DNA of 64,000 nt from Christensenella sp. UBA7703 (GTDB taxonomy: Bacteria; Bacillota; Clostridia; Christensenellales; CAG-138): assembly GCA_002482505.1 (NCBI GenBank), contig DLGD01000007.1, positions 104,932 through 168,931 of the forward strand, written 5' to 3'. Within the stretch, counting starts at the first letter, position 1; each line of letters begins with the position of its first letter. Under the pieces are notes generated by a model. It did not search any database. It had not been told where the DNA came from and was given only the letters and a program-made list of their open reading frames with translations. Positions 17,164 through 25,435 of the stretch are shown here, in pieces. The position numbers and the translations under genes were made by a program.

Positions 17164-17220
17164 AAAACCTTTTTAGATCACCCACTGATCTATTTAAAAC
17201 ATCACTAGCTTTTCCTTGTT

Positions 17221-17795
17221 CTACATTGCGCTCGTAATGATTTCTTCGATGTTTTTATCAAGACTCACGTTGGCTATACCAGCCCACTGCCGATACACCT
17301 CCCACTGGTCGAGTAGAGCGCCAAGCGGCATGAGCCAAACTTCACGCTCTGACCGCCCGAGAAGAGTCACCCCGTAAAAGATCAGTCGGGCAAACAGCTC
17401 TTCGTCGCTTGCCCGACCAACACGTTTTTTGAGGGTTCCTCCTCGCTTTCGACATAGCGCTTCGTCCCCTTGACCATCGCTTCCATGATCGCGGTTTTAT
17501 AACCGGAAAGATCCAGTGGCGTGGTGAGAAGCTCAACCGCTTCCTCGGTCAAAAGCTCGCGTTTATCGTCCGGCTCAAGCAGGTTATGCACGAGAGTACT
17601 CTGGTTCGCGAGCAGCGTGATCAGCCACACCACCTCGTCCAACGCGAGCTCAAAGTTCTCCGCCTTCATTAGCTTGTCGCCAAGGTGCTCCAGCCCGCCG
17701 TAACGCTTCGCGATCTCTTTTGTCGCGCGGGTGGTCAGAAGCATTTCATACTCCCGATTCCCGATAAGGATCATAGCGCCTCTGTCGTTTTCCAT
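17221..17795 (-). CDS. Tail assembly chaperone, frameshifted long form (gpGT-like)
   Basis: Long tail-assembly chaperone made by -1 ribosomal frameshifting. 124 codons of the short form are followed, after the slippery site, by 67 codons in the -1 frame, starting RVGRASDEELFARLIFYG and ending EEIITSAM. The two-product G/GT arrangement upstream of a tape measure gene is conserved in siphoviruses; GT binds the tape measure protein and recruits tail tube subunits. I read the -1 frame directly and it is open to the TAG at 17221-17223. The tape measure gene normally follows at once, but here lies 6.7 kb away. Confidence 0.8.
17382..17795 (-). CDS. Tail assembly chaperone, short form (gpG-like)
   Basis: A 137-residue protein, the product of normal decoding. 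It starts MENDRGAMILIGNREYEMLL and has the all-helical makeup of tail assembly chaperones (TTRATKEIAKRYGGLEHLGD; ALDEVVWLITLLANQ). It lies 3 bases after the major tail protein gene, where gpG homologues are expected. The stop follows 13 codons after the slippery heptamer, giving a short unique tail. Confidence 0.8.
   Translation of the reverse strand: MENDRGAMILIGNREYEMLLTTRATKEIAKRYGGLEHLGDKLMKAENFELALDEVVWLITLLANQSTLVHNLLEPDDKRELLTEEAVELLTTPLDLSGYKTAIMEAMVKGTKRYVESEEEPSKNVLVGQATKSCLPD
17424..17430 (-). promoter_or_regulatory. Programmed -1 frameshift slippery heptamer
   Basis: Minus strand A AAA AAC in the zero frame (codons TCA AAA AAC), one of the best -1 slippery heptamers. Slipping back one base continues as CGT GTT GGT into an open frame of 67 codons. 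Downstream structure was not evaluated. Confidence 0.85.
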
Positions 17796-17798
17796 CTG

Positions 17799-18389
17799 TT
17801 AACCCTCCGCCGCAAATGTCGGCTCGTAGACCTGCGTGTACCAACCCGAGATCGTCGCCGCCGGTACGCTTGTATCGTCCTCGTTGACTTCCGACTTCCA
17901 CGGGTGCTTGCCCTGACCATCCAACTTATTGCGCCGGATGATTGTTCCTTCAATCGACGGGGTCGAAAACGTAATGTTATCGCCCTTCGTCTGCAGGTTC
18001 GTCGCGGGAATACCGAACACGACACGATAGAGCCAAAAGTAGCGGTATTTGCCGTTGCTTTTCTTCGCACGGAAACCGATCGCGACAGGTTGGCCACCGT
18101 TCTCGCTCTGCGAAACCAGCACCTTATTATCGTCGATCTGTGAACCGGTCAGATCGCTCGCAACCGCCGCGCCAATGTTGTCTATGCCCAGCGTCAGCGT
18201 GCCACTCTTGAACTCCTTGACCACCTCGGCCGCGCCATCGTCGGCATATAACGTCGCCTCGTTGATATCGATCTTCAGTTCCGCAGACATCGCCTTGGCG
18301 AGCGAAACGGGCGCGGCGTAAGTCTCGTCGCCGTTCGTCCCCTCGGTGATCTTCGCGTAATACAGTTTATCCAATCCGATGGTTGCCAT
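17799..18389 (-). CDS. Major tail (tube) protein
   Basis: A 196-residue tail tube subunit of the phi13/major-tail family: MATIGLDKLYYAKITEGTNG near the start, then KAMSAELKIDINEATLYADD and an EFKSGTLTLGIDNIG segment, a typical pattern. Stacked hexamers would form the tail tube around the tape measure. It lies directly between the tail terminator and chaperone genes, with spacing of 0-4 bases, in the late operon. Confidence 0.9.
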   Translation of the reverse strand: MATIGLDKLYYAKITEGTNGDETYAAPVSLAKAMSAELKIDINEATLYADDGAAEVVKEFKSGTLTLGIDNIGAAVASDLTGSQIDDNKVLVSQSENGGQPVAIGFRAKKSNGKYRYFWLYRVVFGIPATNLQTKGDNITFSTPSIEGTIIRRNKLDGQGKHPWKSEVNEDDTSVPAATISGWYTQVYEPTFAAEG

Positions 18390-18731
18390 CTAATCTTCCT
18401 CCATATACTCCTTCGCCACGTCGATGGCAAATTGGTGATAGCCCGAGTCCTCTTCCAGCCCGATATAGCGGCGTTCGGATACCAGAAATCCCGCCGTGAG
18501 CAGTAGCCGAACGAGCTGTCGCTTTTTCGCGCCGTAATTACCCTTTGAAAAGAGCGACAGCCGCGCTTCTTCGATGTTCATGCCCGGCGCATTGTCCGAA
18601 AACAGCTCAAAGTGCTCCGAAATCGGTGTGATCACGACGTACTCGTCCGGCGCGGCGGTAGAGAAAACGCCGGTCTCTACAGGAAGTCCGGCGCTCTCGA
18701 CGATCGTATTCAGTTCTTCCAGCATACTCAC
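18390..18731 (-). CDS. Tail terminator / tail completion protein
   Basis: A 113-residue protein in the position of the tail terminator (between the gp10-like neck protein and the tail tube). It contains EYVVITPISEHFELFSDNAP, a beta hairpin pattern seen in DUF3168/minor capsid-type terminators. It would cap the tail tube and bind the head connector. Assignment rests on position, length and composition rather than on strong motifs. It overlaps the upstream gene by 4 bases. Confidence 0.65.
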   Translation of the reverse strand: MSMLEELNTIVESAGLPVETGVFSTAAPDEYVVITPISEHFELFSDNAPGMNIEEARLSLFSKGNYGAKKRQLVRLLLTAGFLVSERRYIGLEEDSGYHQFAIDVAKEYMEED

Positions 18732-19156
18732 AGGAGATCCAGTTCCTCCTTCAGCACCGACTGCATCGCCTCGATACAGGGTTTCCGGCTCGAGGACTTG
18801 CTCTGCTTCAAAAACGGCTTCGGTGGCTGACCGTGTTTACCATATTCCAGTACGTTCGCGAGCATGGCGTTGCTCACTTCACCGCGTCCCTCCGAAAAGC
18901 CAACTTTCACGTCGAGATTGCCATCGCGATCCAGCTTTGCGGGTGATACACCAAGCGATGCTGCAAGCTTGCCGGTCGAGCGGGATTTATATTTCGCGCC
19001 TCGCCCGATCACTGCTTGCAGGTTTGATTTCATCTTTTGCATGACGACCTTACCGCCCGCAGCGAGTGCTTTGGGAATCGCCGCGTCGAGCGCGTTGCCC
19101 ATGCCTGCTATCTGGTTCAAGAATTCGTCAGGCATTTCGATCTTCACCTTAGCCAT
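18728..19156 (-). CDS. HK97 gp10-like neck/head-tail joining protein
   Basis: A 142-residue protein of the HK97-gp10 family: AIPKALAAGGKVVMQKMKSN near the start, YKSRSTGKLAASLGVSP in the middle and LANVLEYGKHGQPPKPFLKQ near the end, where the YG..PKPF motif is diagnostic. It connects head and tail. It overlaps its neighbours by 4 and 8 bases. Confidence 0.88.
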   Translation of the reverse strand: MAKVKIEMPDEFLNQIAGMGNALDAAIPKALAAGGKVVMQKMKSNLQAVIGRGAKYKSRSTGKLAASLGVSPAKLDRDGNLDVKVGFSEGRGEVSNAMLANVLEYGKHGQPPKPFLKQSKSSSRKPCIEAMQSVLKEELDLL

Positions 19157-19481
19157 CTGCCGTCACCTTCTTTGCCAACACTTCGAGATACATTCCTCTG
19201 CCTTTCACATCCTCGATGGACGTGATTTCAAAACGATCATCGCCGCAGAGGATTACGTGCGCCGTGGTTACGTTTAGGGTCGGGATGATACGAAACCGGA
19301 ACAAATCCGTCGCCTCTGAAAAGGCGGCGCGGTTAACCCATTTCTGAGAACCGTGCCGCCCTTCCCTATAAGCAAATGCCGAAATCAAAACCTGATCGGT
19401 CTTTGTCGCGAATCCCTCCGCATCCTTTGTCACGACTTCCCGCGCGATGGAGATCAGCGTGTTCATCTTGCCGTAACTCAT
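19149..19481 (-). CDS. Head closure (head-tail adaptor) protein
   Basis: A 110-residue head-closure protein of the SPP1 gp16/HK97 gp9 type, with VTKDAEGFATKTDQVLISAF, then KWVNRAAFSEATDLFRFRII and FEITSIEDVKGRGMYLEVLA, the standard beta-barrel pattern. The start at 19481 overlaps the upstream stop as ATGA and has GGAAGGTGGG before it; a longer reading from 19496 is less likely. Confidence 0.85.
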   Translation of the reverse strand: MSYGKMNTLISIAREVVTKDAEGFATKTDQVLISAFAYREGRHGSQKWVNRAAFSEATDLFRFRIIPTLNVTTAHVILCGDDRFEITSIEDVKGRGMYLEVLAKKVTADG

Positions 19482-19795
19482 GAACCCACCTTCCAATCAC
19501 GATCGAGGCGAAGCAGCGTGTTCACCGAGTTCCATACTTGCTGCCCCGCCTGCACATTGTCCGCAAAGAACCCGCCCGTGCTGCCGTCCCGGCTCTCATA
19601 GAAATGAGATGCCAGCATGATCACCGCAGCCTCGGTTGTTGGCGGCATACCCGCCACTTCGTATGTTCCGGCGGTCAAGTGCTGGTAGCTCTCGGCATAG
19701 GACACTGCGGCGTTAATCAGTCGCTGAAGGAGTTCATCATCCGCGTCATGCGTCAGGATCAGGTTCTCTTTAACCTTACTCAGCAGCGTCGCCAT
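19478..19795 (-). CDS. Head-tail connector (gp6-like)
   Basis: A 105-residue connector of the HK97 gp6 type: DDELLQRLINAAVSYAESY followed by PPTTEAAVIMLASHFYESRD. It forms the ring under the portal. An in-frame upstream extension to 19873 exists but would overlap the neighbour and reads as an out-of-family sequence; the Met at 19795 begins the family-like MATLLSKVKENL. Confidence 0.85.
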   Translation of the reverse strand: MATLLSKVKENLILTHDADDELLQRLINAAVSYAESYQHLTAGTYEVAGMPPTTEAAVIMLASHFYESRDGSTGGFFADNVQAGQQVWNSVNTLLRLDRDWKVGS

Positions 19796-19799
19796 TTCC

Positions 19800-20096
19800 T
19801 TAAGACGCGCCCGCTTCGTCCGCCGCCATAATACCCGCGTTCTTGAGCCTTTGCAGTAATGCGTTGAGGTCACTCTTCAAATCGGCGATAGACGAGGCAT
19901 TACTCGAAGCTTGATTTGCTGCTTGATACACGCTGCCAGCCGTTTGCTCGGTCGCGTATCCCGATTGCAGGCCGGTGACGGTGGCGGTATCCAAAACCTC
20001 CAGAGTACCGCCAATCACCAACCGATCTCCGCCGTCGGTGAGATAGTTCTTACAGTTGCGCGTGACGTCGCCCGCCGGGGTATCAATGATTTCCAT
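19800..20096 (-). CDS. Head fibre protein
   Basis: A 98-residue protein with an N-terminal segment (DGGDRLVIGGTLEVLDTATV) typical of phage head-fibre proteins, then an Ala/Ser-rich helical coiled region ending in LNALLQRLKNAGIMAADEAG. It would decorate the capsid surface. It lies directly downstream of the capsid gene, as in related clostridial phages. Confidence 0.75.
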   Translation of the reverse strand: MEIIDTPAGDVTRNCKNYLTDGGDRLVIGGTLEVLDTATVTGLQSGYATEQTAGSVYQAANQASSNASSIADLKSDLNALLQRLKNAGIMAADEAGAS

Positions 20097-20108
20097 GTGC
20101 GCCCTCCG

Positions 20109-21308
20109 CTATGCCTTCTGCTGCAGGACCTTGATCGCTTCGGGTAGAATCAGCTTGCCGTCGAGACGCTGGGAAGCAAGGAATCCGACCTGACCGGTGG
20201 TCGCGTATAGCTCGTTCAGGCGCTTGAAGGTGCGGCCTTGACGGTCGGCGATCCAATAGTAGGAGAAGTCGCCGAACGCGATAGACTTGTTCCCCGCCGC
20301 GACGGATGGCATGAACTCACTCGTCACGATGCGGTGGCCGAGGATCGTGTCCGGCGCGTTTTCCGTGATGCCCGGGCGCCAGAGGTACTGGCCGTCGCCG
20401 TCCTTGAGCTTGCGCAGGAGCTTTACGGTCGTGTCGTTGAGAACGAACACAGCGCCCTTGCGGTACGGTGCGCGGAGCGAGTACACAAGGTCGATCAGCT
20501 CGTCGCCCGTGATCGCGGCGACACCCGTCGTGGTGACCCCGACCTCCGCACCGCCGGTCGTGTGAAGAATGCCGATGGGTTTGCTCACACCGTTGCCGTT
20601 GAGAAACGCGTCCTCTTCCTTGTCGCCGATGCGTTTGCCGAATTGCTCCGACACATACCTTTCGATGTCGAAAATGCTGTCAGAGAGCAGTTCTTCGGAC
20701 ACCTTGATCATGGTAGCAAGCTTGTACGCGCCGAGGACGATCTGCGAGAAGGAGTCATCCGACAGCGGATAGGTGCCCTCTTCATCGACCCAGTCAGCGG
20801 TGCCCTTCGACGCAACCACGGGAATCTTCCGATCGCCATAACTGGTCTGGATCACATGACAGAGCGGACGCAGCACGTTCGCTTCCGTCAGCTTCTGAAC
20901 CAATGTGCGCTCGAACTCATCGGGAACAAGGTATCCGCCCTCGCTGTCTGTGCCCTCTTGGAGCGCGTTCAGAATCTCCGTTCGGGGGTTCTTGGAACGG
21001 ATCGCGTTCCAGAACGCTTTCTTGTACTCGGTAGTCGCGCGGCCAGTCTTCTGCTCCGCATTTGTTTGCGCAGGCTTGCTGGTCAGCGGGTCGGCAGTGG
21101 GCTTGTTCAGTTCCGCGTCAAGTGCGACCTGACGTTCCAGTCGCTCGACCTCTTTGCCGAGAGCTATGACCTCGGCTTCCATCTTTTCGTATGCGCCTGC
21201 GTCCTCGGCGGAGAGCAGGCCATCCGTGCCGCGCTTGACGTCCAGAAATGCCTTTGCGGCATCCCATTTCTTCGCGCGATTTTCGCGCAGTTGCAAAATC
21301 GTATTCAT
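20109..21308 (-). CDS. HK97-family major capsid protein
   Basis: Major capsid protein of 399 aa. Residues 1-105 form the helical delta/scaffold domain (AEVIALGKEVERLERQVALD), expected to be removed by the adjacent protease. The rest is an HK97 fold: GTDSEGGYLVPDEFERTLVQ, then ASKGTADWVDEEGTYPLSDD, VSEELLSDSIFDIERYVSEQ, and FGDFSYYWIADRQGRTFKRL near the end. It lies 10 bases after the protease gene. This is the strongest structural marker of the phage type. Confidence 0.96.
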   Translation of the reverse strand: MNTILQLRENRAKKWDAAKAFLDVKRGTDGLLSAEDAGAYEKMEAEVIALGKEVERLERQVALDAELNKPTADPLTSKPAQTNAEQKTGRATTEYKKAFWNAIRSKNPRTEILNALQEGTDSEGGYLVPDEFERTLVQKLTEANVLRPLCHVIQTSYGDRKIPVVASKGTADWVDEEGTYPLSDDSFSQIVLGAYKLATMIKVSEELLSDSIFDIERYVSEQFGKRIGDKEEDAFLNGNGVSKPIGILHTTGGAEVGVTTTGVAAITGDELIDLVYSLRAPYRKGAVFVLNDTTVKLLRKLKDGDGQYLWRPGITENAPDTILGHRIVTSEFMPSVAAGNKSIAFGDFSYYWIADRQGRTFKRLNELYATTGQVGFLASQRLDGKLILPEAIKVLQQKA

Positions 21309-21318
21309 TCGTTTCCTC

Positions 21319-22056
21319 CTAATGTGAAATCAAAGAAAGCCGCTGGTAAAGCGGCTCCGCAGGGTATCTCGGTTCAGTTGTTTGATGGGCGGTTGTCTCT
21401 TCCGTTACAGATGCCTTACTCGCCTGTTTTCGCTGCACTTTGTTCAGTAGCGAATTTGTGACTGCACGGCGGGAGAAGCTGAACACCACATCGTCGGATT
21501 GGGTATGTTTCTTTTCATCCGTCAGAATGCCATCCACAAAGCCAAGTTCAATCGCCTTGTTTGCGTTCATCCACGTTTCCGCGTCCATGAGGTGCGCTAG
21601 CTTCGCGCGGGACATGCCCGTTCTCAGCTCATAAGCGTTGATGATGCTCTCCTTGACCTCATCCAGCATTGCGATAGCTTTCTGCATTTCTTCGCTGTCG
21701 CCGATTGCTACCGTCAGCGGATTGTGGATCATGAGCAAACTCGTCGGTGCCATAAGCACCTCGGTACCCGCCATAGCGATGACCGATGCTGCGCTTGCCG
21801 CGATACCGTCGATCTTGACCGTGATATGTCCCTTGTAGTCCATGAGCATGGTGTAGATTTGGCTCGCCGCCACACAGTCGCCGCCCGGGCTGTTGATCCA
21901 AATCACAACGTCACCCGCTCCGGCATTCAGTTCGTCCCTGAACATCCTTGGGGTGACATCGTCTTCAAACCAGCTCTCTTCGGCGATCGTGCCGTTCAAT
22001 GTCAGTGTTCGGGTGCCGTCTTCGTTTCGCACCCAGTTCCAGAACCTTCTGTTCAA
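21319..22056 (-). CDS. ClpP-type head maturation protease
   Basis: A 245-residue serine protease of the ClpP/S14 fold that matures the capsid. Visible features are VIWINSPGGDCVAASQIY, then the nucleophile Ser88 in GIAASAASVIAMAG and His111 in LLMIHNPLTV. The start is TTG, overlapping the portal stop (TTGA). It lies between portal and capsid, the normal HK97-like order. Confidence 0.93.
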   Translation of the reverse strand: MNRRFWNWVRNEDGTRTLTLNGTIAEESWFEDDVTPRMFRDELNAGAGDVVIWINSPGGDCVAASQIYTMLMDYKGHITVKIDGIAASAASVIAMAGTEVLMAPTSLLMIHNPLTVAIGDSEEMQKAIAMLDEVKESIINAYELRTGMSRAKLAHLMDAETWMNANKAIELGFVDGILTDEKKHTQSDDVVFSFSRRAVTNSLLNKVQRKQASKASVTEETTAHQTTEPRYPAEPLYQRLSLISH

Positions 22057-23312
22057 GCGGAATCCTCCTTTTTGTATTGTGTCCCCGCAAACAAGCCCGC
22101 ATCCTCCAGCTTCGTCATGGCTCCATTGATCAGGTACAGATCGCCGCCGAGATCGGACGAAATGCGATCGAGGTTTTCCAGCTCGCGGATGTCGTTTGCG
22201 CTCATCCAGCCGTTCTGCCGCGCGGTGGCATACCCAGTCATTCGGGAGGCATAGTCACCGCGCAGAAGTCCGTCGACATTGAACCGGATGAAGTATTCCG
22301 GCTTTTCACTCTCGCTGAACAGTACGCGGCACATGCTCTGTTCCCAGCGCACCACCCAAGGGTCTAGTGTGTATTTCACGAACTCCAGCGACTGCTGCTC
22401 AATGTTGCTGAACGACGATTTCTCCAAGTCCGCCAGCATGTGCGGCGGCACACGGAAGATACGCGCGATCTCATTGATCTGAAACTTGCGCGTTTCCAAA
22501 AACTGCGCCTGCTCCGGCGCGATCCCGATGGGCGTATACTTCATGCCCTCTTCGAGCACTGCGATCTTGTGTGCATTCGCGCTGCCCTGATATGCCGAGT
22601 TCCAGCTTTCTTTTACCCGAAGCGGATCCTTGATCGTGCCTGGATGTTCCAGCACGCCTGCCGGAGCCGCGCCATTAGCGAAGAACTTAGCGCCGTACTC
22701 CTCTGTTGCGATGGCCAAACCGATCGCGTTTTTTGCCATGGCGATCGGACTGTAGCCGATCAAACCGTCGAAGCCTAGCCCGGGGATGTGCAGCACATCC
22801 GAGGTAGGAAGCGTCACCTGACTTGATTTGCCGAGCGTGGTCGGGTCCTCCGACCCACGCTGATACAAATAAAAAAGCCGGCCGCTTTGATCACGGTCGA
22901 CTGTCATTTTGTTCGGCATGAGCGGGTAGAGCGCGATCACCTCGCCTCTTGCGTTTCGGATGATCTGTGCGTAGGCATTACCCCACAGAAGCAGGTGGCT
23001 CATGAGCGTTTCCCGAAACGCGAAGCTCGTCATCTCGGGGTTCGGTTCGTCATGCAACAACCGATAGAGCGGATGCTTGAACGCCTTCTCTTTTCCGCCG
23101 CTGTCGTTATATCGATAAACGTTGAGCGGCAGCCCCGCAACGGTCTCCGACAGAATCCTCACGCACGAGTACACCGCCGTCATCTGCATGGCGGTCGTTT
23201 CGTTCACCGGCTTCCCGCTCGATGTGCCACCGAATAAGAAACTATAGCGGCTTCCGTTAAGAGAGTCCTTCGGCTTATCGCGAGAGCGGAACAAGGATCT
23301 GAGTGGATTCAT
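22053..23312 (-). CDS. Phage portal protein, HK97 family
   Basis: Portal vertex protein of 419 aa, a dodecameric DNA channel. It contains AVYSCVRILSETVAGLPLNV, HPLYRLLHDEPNPEMTSFAF, FRETLMSHLLLWGNAYAQII and later FRVPPHMLADLEKSSFSNIE, all diagnostic. The start at 23312 (MNPLRSLFRSRDK) fits the family; an extension to 23399 would run through the promoter of the divergent zinc-ribbon gene. Confidence 0.95.
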   Translation of the reverse strand: MNPLRSLFRSRDKPKDSLNGSRYSFLFGGTSSGKPVNETTAMQMTAVYSCVRILSETVAGLPLNVYRYNDSGGKEKAFKHPLYRLLHDEPNPEMTSFAFRETLMSHLLLWGNAYAQIIRNARGEVIALYPLMPNKMTVDRDQSGRLFYLYQRGSEDPTTLGKSSQVTLPTSDVLHIPGLGFDGLIGYSPIAMAKNAIGLAIATEEYGAKFFANGAAPAGVLEHPGTIKDPLRVKESWNSAYQGSANAHKIAVLEEGMKYTPIGIAPEQAQFLETRKFQINEIARIFRVPPHMLADLEKSSFSNIEQQSLEFVKYTLDPWVVRWEQSMCRVLFSESEKPEYFIRFNVDGLLRGDYASRMTGYATARQNGWMSANDIRELENLDRISSDLGGDLYLINGAMTKLEDAGLFAGTQYKKEDSA

Positions 23313-23337
23313 GAACGTCCTCCAAGCATTGGAATGA

Positions 23338-23366
23338 TTGACATCTTGTAGATAGTAGGTTACAGT
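23338..23366 (+). promoter_or_regulatory. Promoter of the zinc-ribbon accessory gene
   Basis: TTGACA (23338-23343), 17-base spacer, TACAGT (23361-23366) on the plus strand, against the direction of the late operon. This gives the accessory gene independent expression. Confidence 0.65.
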
Positions 23367-23419
23367 GACAGTTGTGCGGTGCAAATCTGCAGCGCGCAAT
23401 ATTATAAATGAGGTATTAG

Positions 23420-23722
23420 ATGTACAACGACAAGACCATCGTCTGCAAAGATTGCGGACAAGAATTCACCTTTACTGCCAACGAACAAGAGTTTTTCGCC
23501 GAGAAAGGCTTTACGAATGAACCGCAGCGTTGCAAATCCTGCCGGGTTGCACGCAAGGGTAACTCCAGTGGCGGTTCCCGCGACGGCGGCTACCGTGACA
23601 ATGCCCCCCGCCAGATGTACGATGCGGTTTGCGCACAGTGCGGAAAACCCTGTCAGGTTCCGTTCCAACCCCGCACCGACCGTCCGGTCATGTGCAGCGA
23701 TTGCTTCAGAAGCAACAGGTAA
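23420..23722 (+). CDS. Zinc-ribbon protein with four CxxC motifs
   Basis: A 100-residue protein with four CxxC knuckles, CKDC, CKSC, CAQC and CSDC, in two pairs. The first pair (CxxC-x26-CxxC) follows KTIVCKDCGQEFTFTANEQ, and the second ends in RPVMCSDCFRSNR. This matches the small 'zinc-ribbon domain-containing' proteins of many Bacillota; they probably bind zinc and perhaps nucleic acid. It runs opposite to the phage operon between portal and large terminase, with its own promoter, GAGGT site and terminator: a classic accessory insertion. Confidence 0.8.
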   Translation: MYNDKTIVCKDCGQEFTFTANEQEFFAEKGFTNEPQRCKSCRVARKGNSSGGSRDGGYRDNAPRQMYDAVCAQCGKPCQVPFQPRTDRPVMCSDCFRSNR

Positions 23723-23726
23723 TTTC

Positions 23727-23756
23727 AAAGGCACATCCTTAACCGGATGTGCCTTT
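23727..23756. terminator. Bidirectional terminator between zinc-ribbon and terminase genes
   Basis: AAAGGCACATCC (23727-23738) pairs with GGATGTGCCTTT (23745-23756), 12 bp with a 6-base loop and T-rich on the plus side. It closes the accessory gene and lies right after the convergent terminase stop. Confidence 0.85.
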
Positions 23757-23757
23757 T

Positions 23758-25389
23758 CTAAATCAATAGTAAACCTCGCCCGTCATATACGCTCGAGTTT
23801 TCAAGTCCACCATTCCTCAATGCCCGATCCAGCGCCATGATCGTCGCAACAGCACCGTCGATTTTCTCGGTGCTTTTTTCTTTGTCCGGCTTTATGTTCC
23901 CCGCCGGGTCGGTGCGGATATAGATGTTGTCCATCATCCAGCGCAAGGCCGGCTGACCGCCGTGCGCAATCTTCTGCTCCAGCGTCAACTTCATGAGCTC
24001 CTTCGTCGGTGGCGACATGTCCTTGAACCCCTGCCCAAATGGAACGACCGTGAACCCCATTCCTTCAAGATTTTGCACCATCTGCACCGCGCCCCAGCGG
24101 TCAAACGCGATCTCACGGATGTTGTACTTTTTCCCAAGCTGCTCGATGAACGTCTCGATGAAGCCGTAATGCACGACGTTCCCTTCGGTCGTCAGCAGGA
24201 AGCCCTGCTTCTGCCAAAGGTCATAATTCACATGATCGCGCCGCACACGCAGGTCGATGTTTTCCTCAGGGATCCAGAAGAACGGCAAGACAAAGTACTT
24301 GTCATCTTCATCCACCGGCGGAAACACGAGCACAAATGCCGTGATATCCGTACTGGACGAAAGATCGAGGCCGCCGTAGCAGACCCTGCCTTCGAGCGAT
24401 TTAGGGTCAACCGGAAACGCACATTTATCCCAAGCATCCATCGGCATCCAGCGAATCGCCTGTTTGACCCATTGGTTTAAACGAAGCTGCCGAAACGCAT
24501 TCTCCTCGGCAGGATTCTGTTGCGCGCTTTCACACGCGGCTTTCACCTTTTCGATGCCCACCGTGATCCCCAGTGACGGATTCGCCTTCTTCCACACCTT
24601 CGGATCTGTCCATGAATCGTTCTCTTCGGTACCGTAGATTACCGGATAAAATGTTGGATCGGTTTTCCTGCCGTCAAGAATATCCTTCGCTTTCGAATGT
24701 ACCTCCCAGCAGATGGAGTTGGTGTTGTCGCCGGCGGTAGTGATCAGAAAGTAAAGCGGCTGCATCCGCGCGTCGCCGCTGCCCTTGGTCATAACGTCAA
24801 AGAGGCGACGGTTCGGTTGCGTGTGCAACTCATCGAAGATGACGCCATGCGTATTGAATCCGTGCTTGTTGGCTACATCGGCGCTGAGCACCTGATAATA
24901 ACTTCCGGTCGGCAGGTACACGAGCCGCTTCTGAGAAGCAAGAATCTTCACGCGCTTTGCCAGCGCAGGGCACGTGGTAACCATGTCCTTGGCTACTTCA
25001 AACACGATCGAAGCTTGCTGTCGGTCTGCTGCGCATCCGTATACTTCGGCGCGTTCTTCGTTATCGCCGCATGTTAATAGCAAAGCGACCGCAGCCGCGA
25101 GTTCAGACTTTCCGTTCTTCTTTGGTATTTCGATGTACGCCGTGTTGAACTGGCGGTATCCGCTGGGCTTCAGCGTTCCAAACACATCGCGGATGATCTG
25201 TTCCTGCCAGTCGATCAGCAGAAACGGCTTCCCCGCCCATGTACCCTTTGTGTGCGCAAGGCACTCTATGAAAGCGACGGCGTTGTCCGCCGCCTGTTTG
25301 TTATATGCCGAGTCCTTCGCTTTGAATGGAGTCGGCGTGTACTTCTTCAGCTTCCTAATCACAGCCGCCTCTTTCAAATCAGCAGGCAT
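23758..25389 (-). CDS. terL: Terminase large subunit
   Basis: DNA-packaging motor of 543 aa, Terminase_1 family. The ATPase has a variant Walker A in IEIPKKNGKSELAAAVALL (residues about 93-111) and a Walker B with catalytic Glu in HGVIFDELHTQPNRRLFDVM. The nuclease domain shows CYGGLDLSSSTDITAFVLVF and a later Asp in REIAFDRWGAVQMVQNLEG. Length is normal. It is separated from the small subunit by about 3.4 kb holding a methyltransferase and several small genes, as in related phages. Confidence 0.95.
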   Translation of the reverse strand: MPADLKEAAVIRKLKKYTPTPFKAKDSAYNKQAADNAVAFIECLAHTKGTWAGKPFLLIDWQEQIIRDVFGTLKPSGYRQFNTAYIEIPKKNGKSELAAAVALLLTCGDNEERAEVYGCAADRQQASIVFEVAKDMVTTCPALAKRVKILASQKRLVYLPTGSYYQVLSADVANKHGFNTHGVIFDELHTQPNRRLFDVMTKGSGDARMQPLYFLITTAGDNTNSICWEVHSKAKDILDGRKTDPTFYPVIYGTEENDSWTDPKVWKKANPSLGITVGIEKVKAACESAQQNPAEENAFRQLRLNQWVKQAIRWMPMDAWDKCAFPVDPKSLEGRVCYGGLDLSSSTDITAFVLVFPPVDEDDKYFVLPFFWIPEENIDLRVRRDHVNYDLWQKQGFLLTTEGNVVHYGFIETFIEQLGKKYNIREIAFDRWGAVQMVQNLEGMGFTVVPFGQGFKDMSPPTKELMKLTLEQKIAHGGQPALRWMMDNIYIRTDPAGNIKPDKEKSTEKIDGAVATIMALDRALRNGGLENSSVYDGRGLLLI

Positions 25390-25435
25390 AAAAAAGAGCC
25401 TCCCTTCAGGAAGCTCATGTGGTAGCCTGTGCGAT

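Noticed and set aside
17170..17187. AGATCA/TGATCT hairpin just after the tail chaperone stop as a terminator
   Set aside because: Short stem followed by A and G on the minus strand rather than T; too weak to call.
20238..21461. 407-codon plus-strand open frame opposite the capsid gene
   Set aside because: It lies antisense to the unmistakable capsid gene, has an Arg/His/Val-rich composition without a fold, and is a by-product of GC-rich codons.
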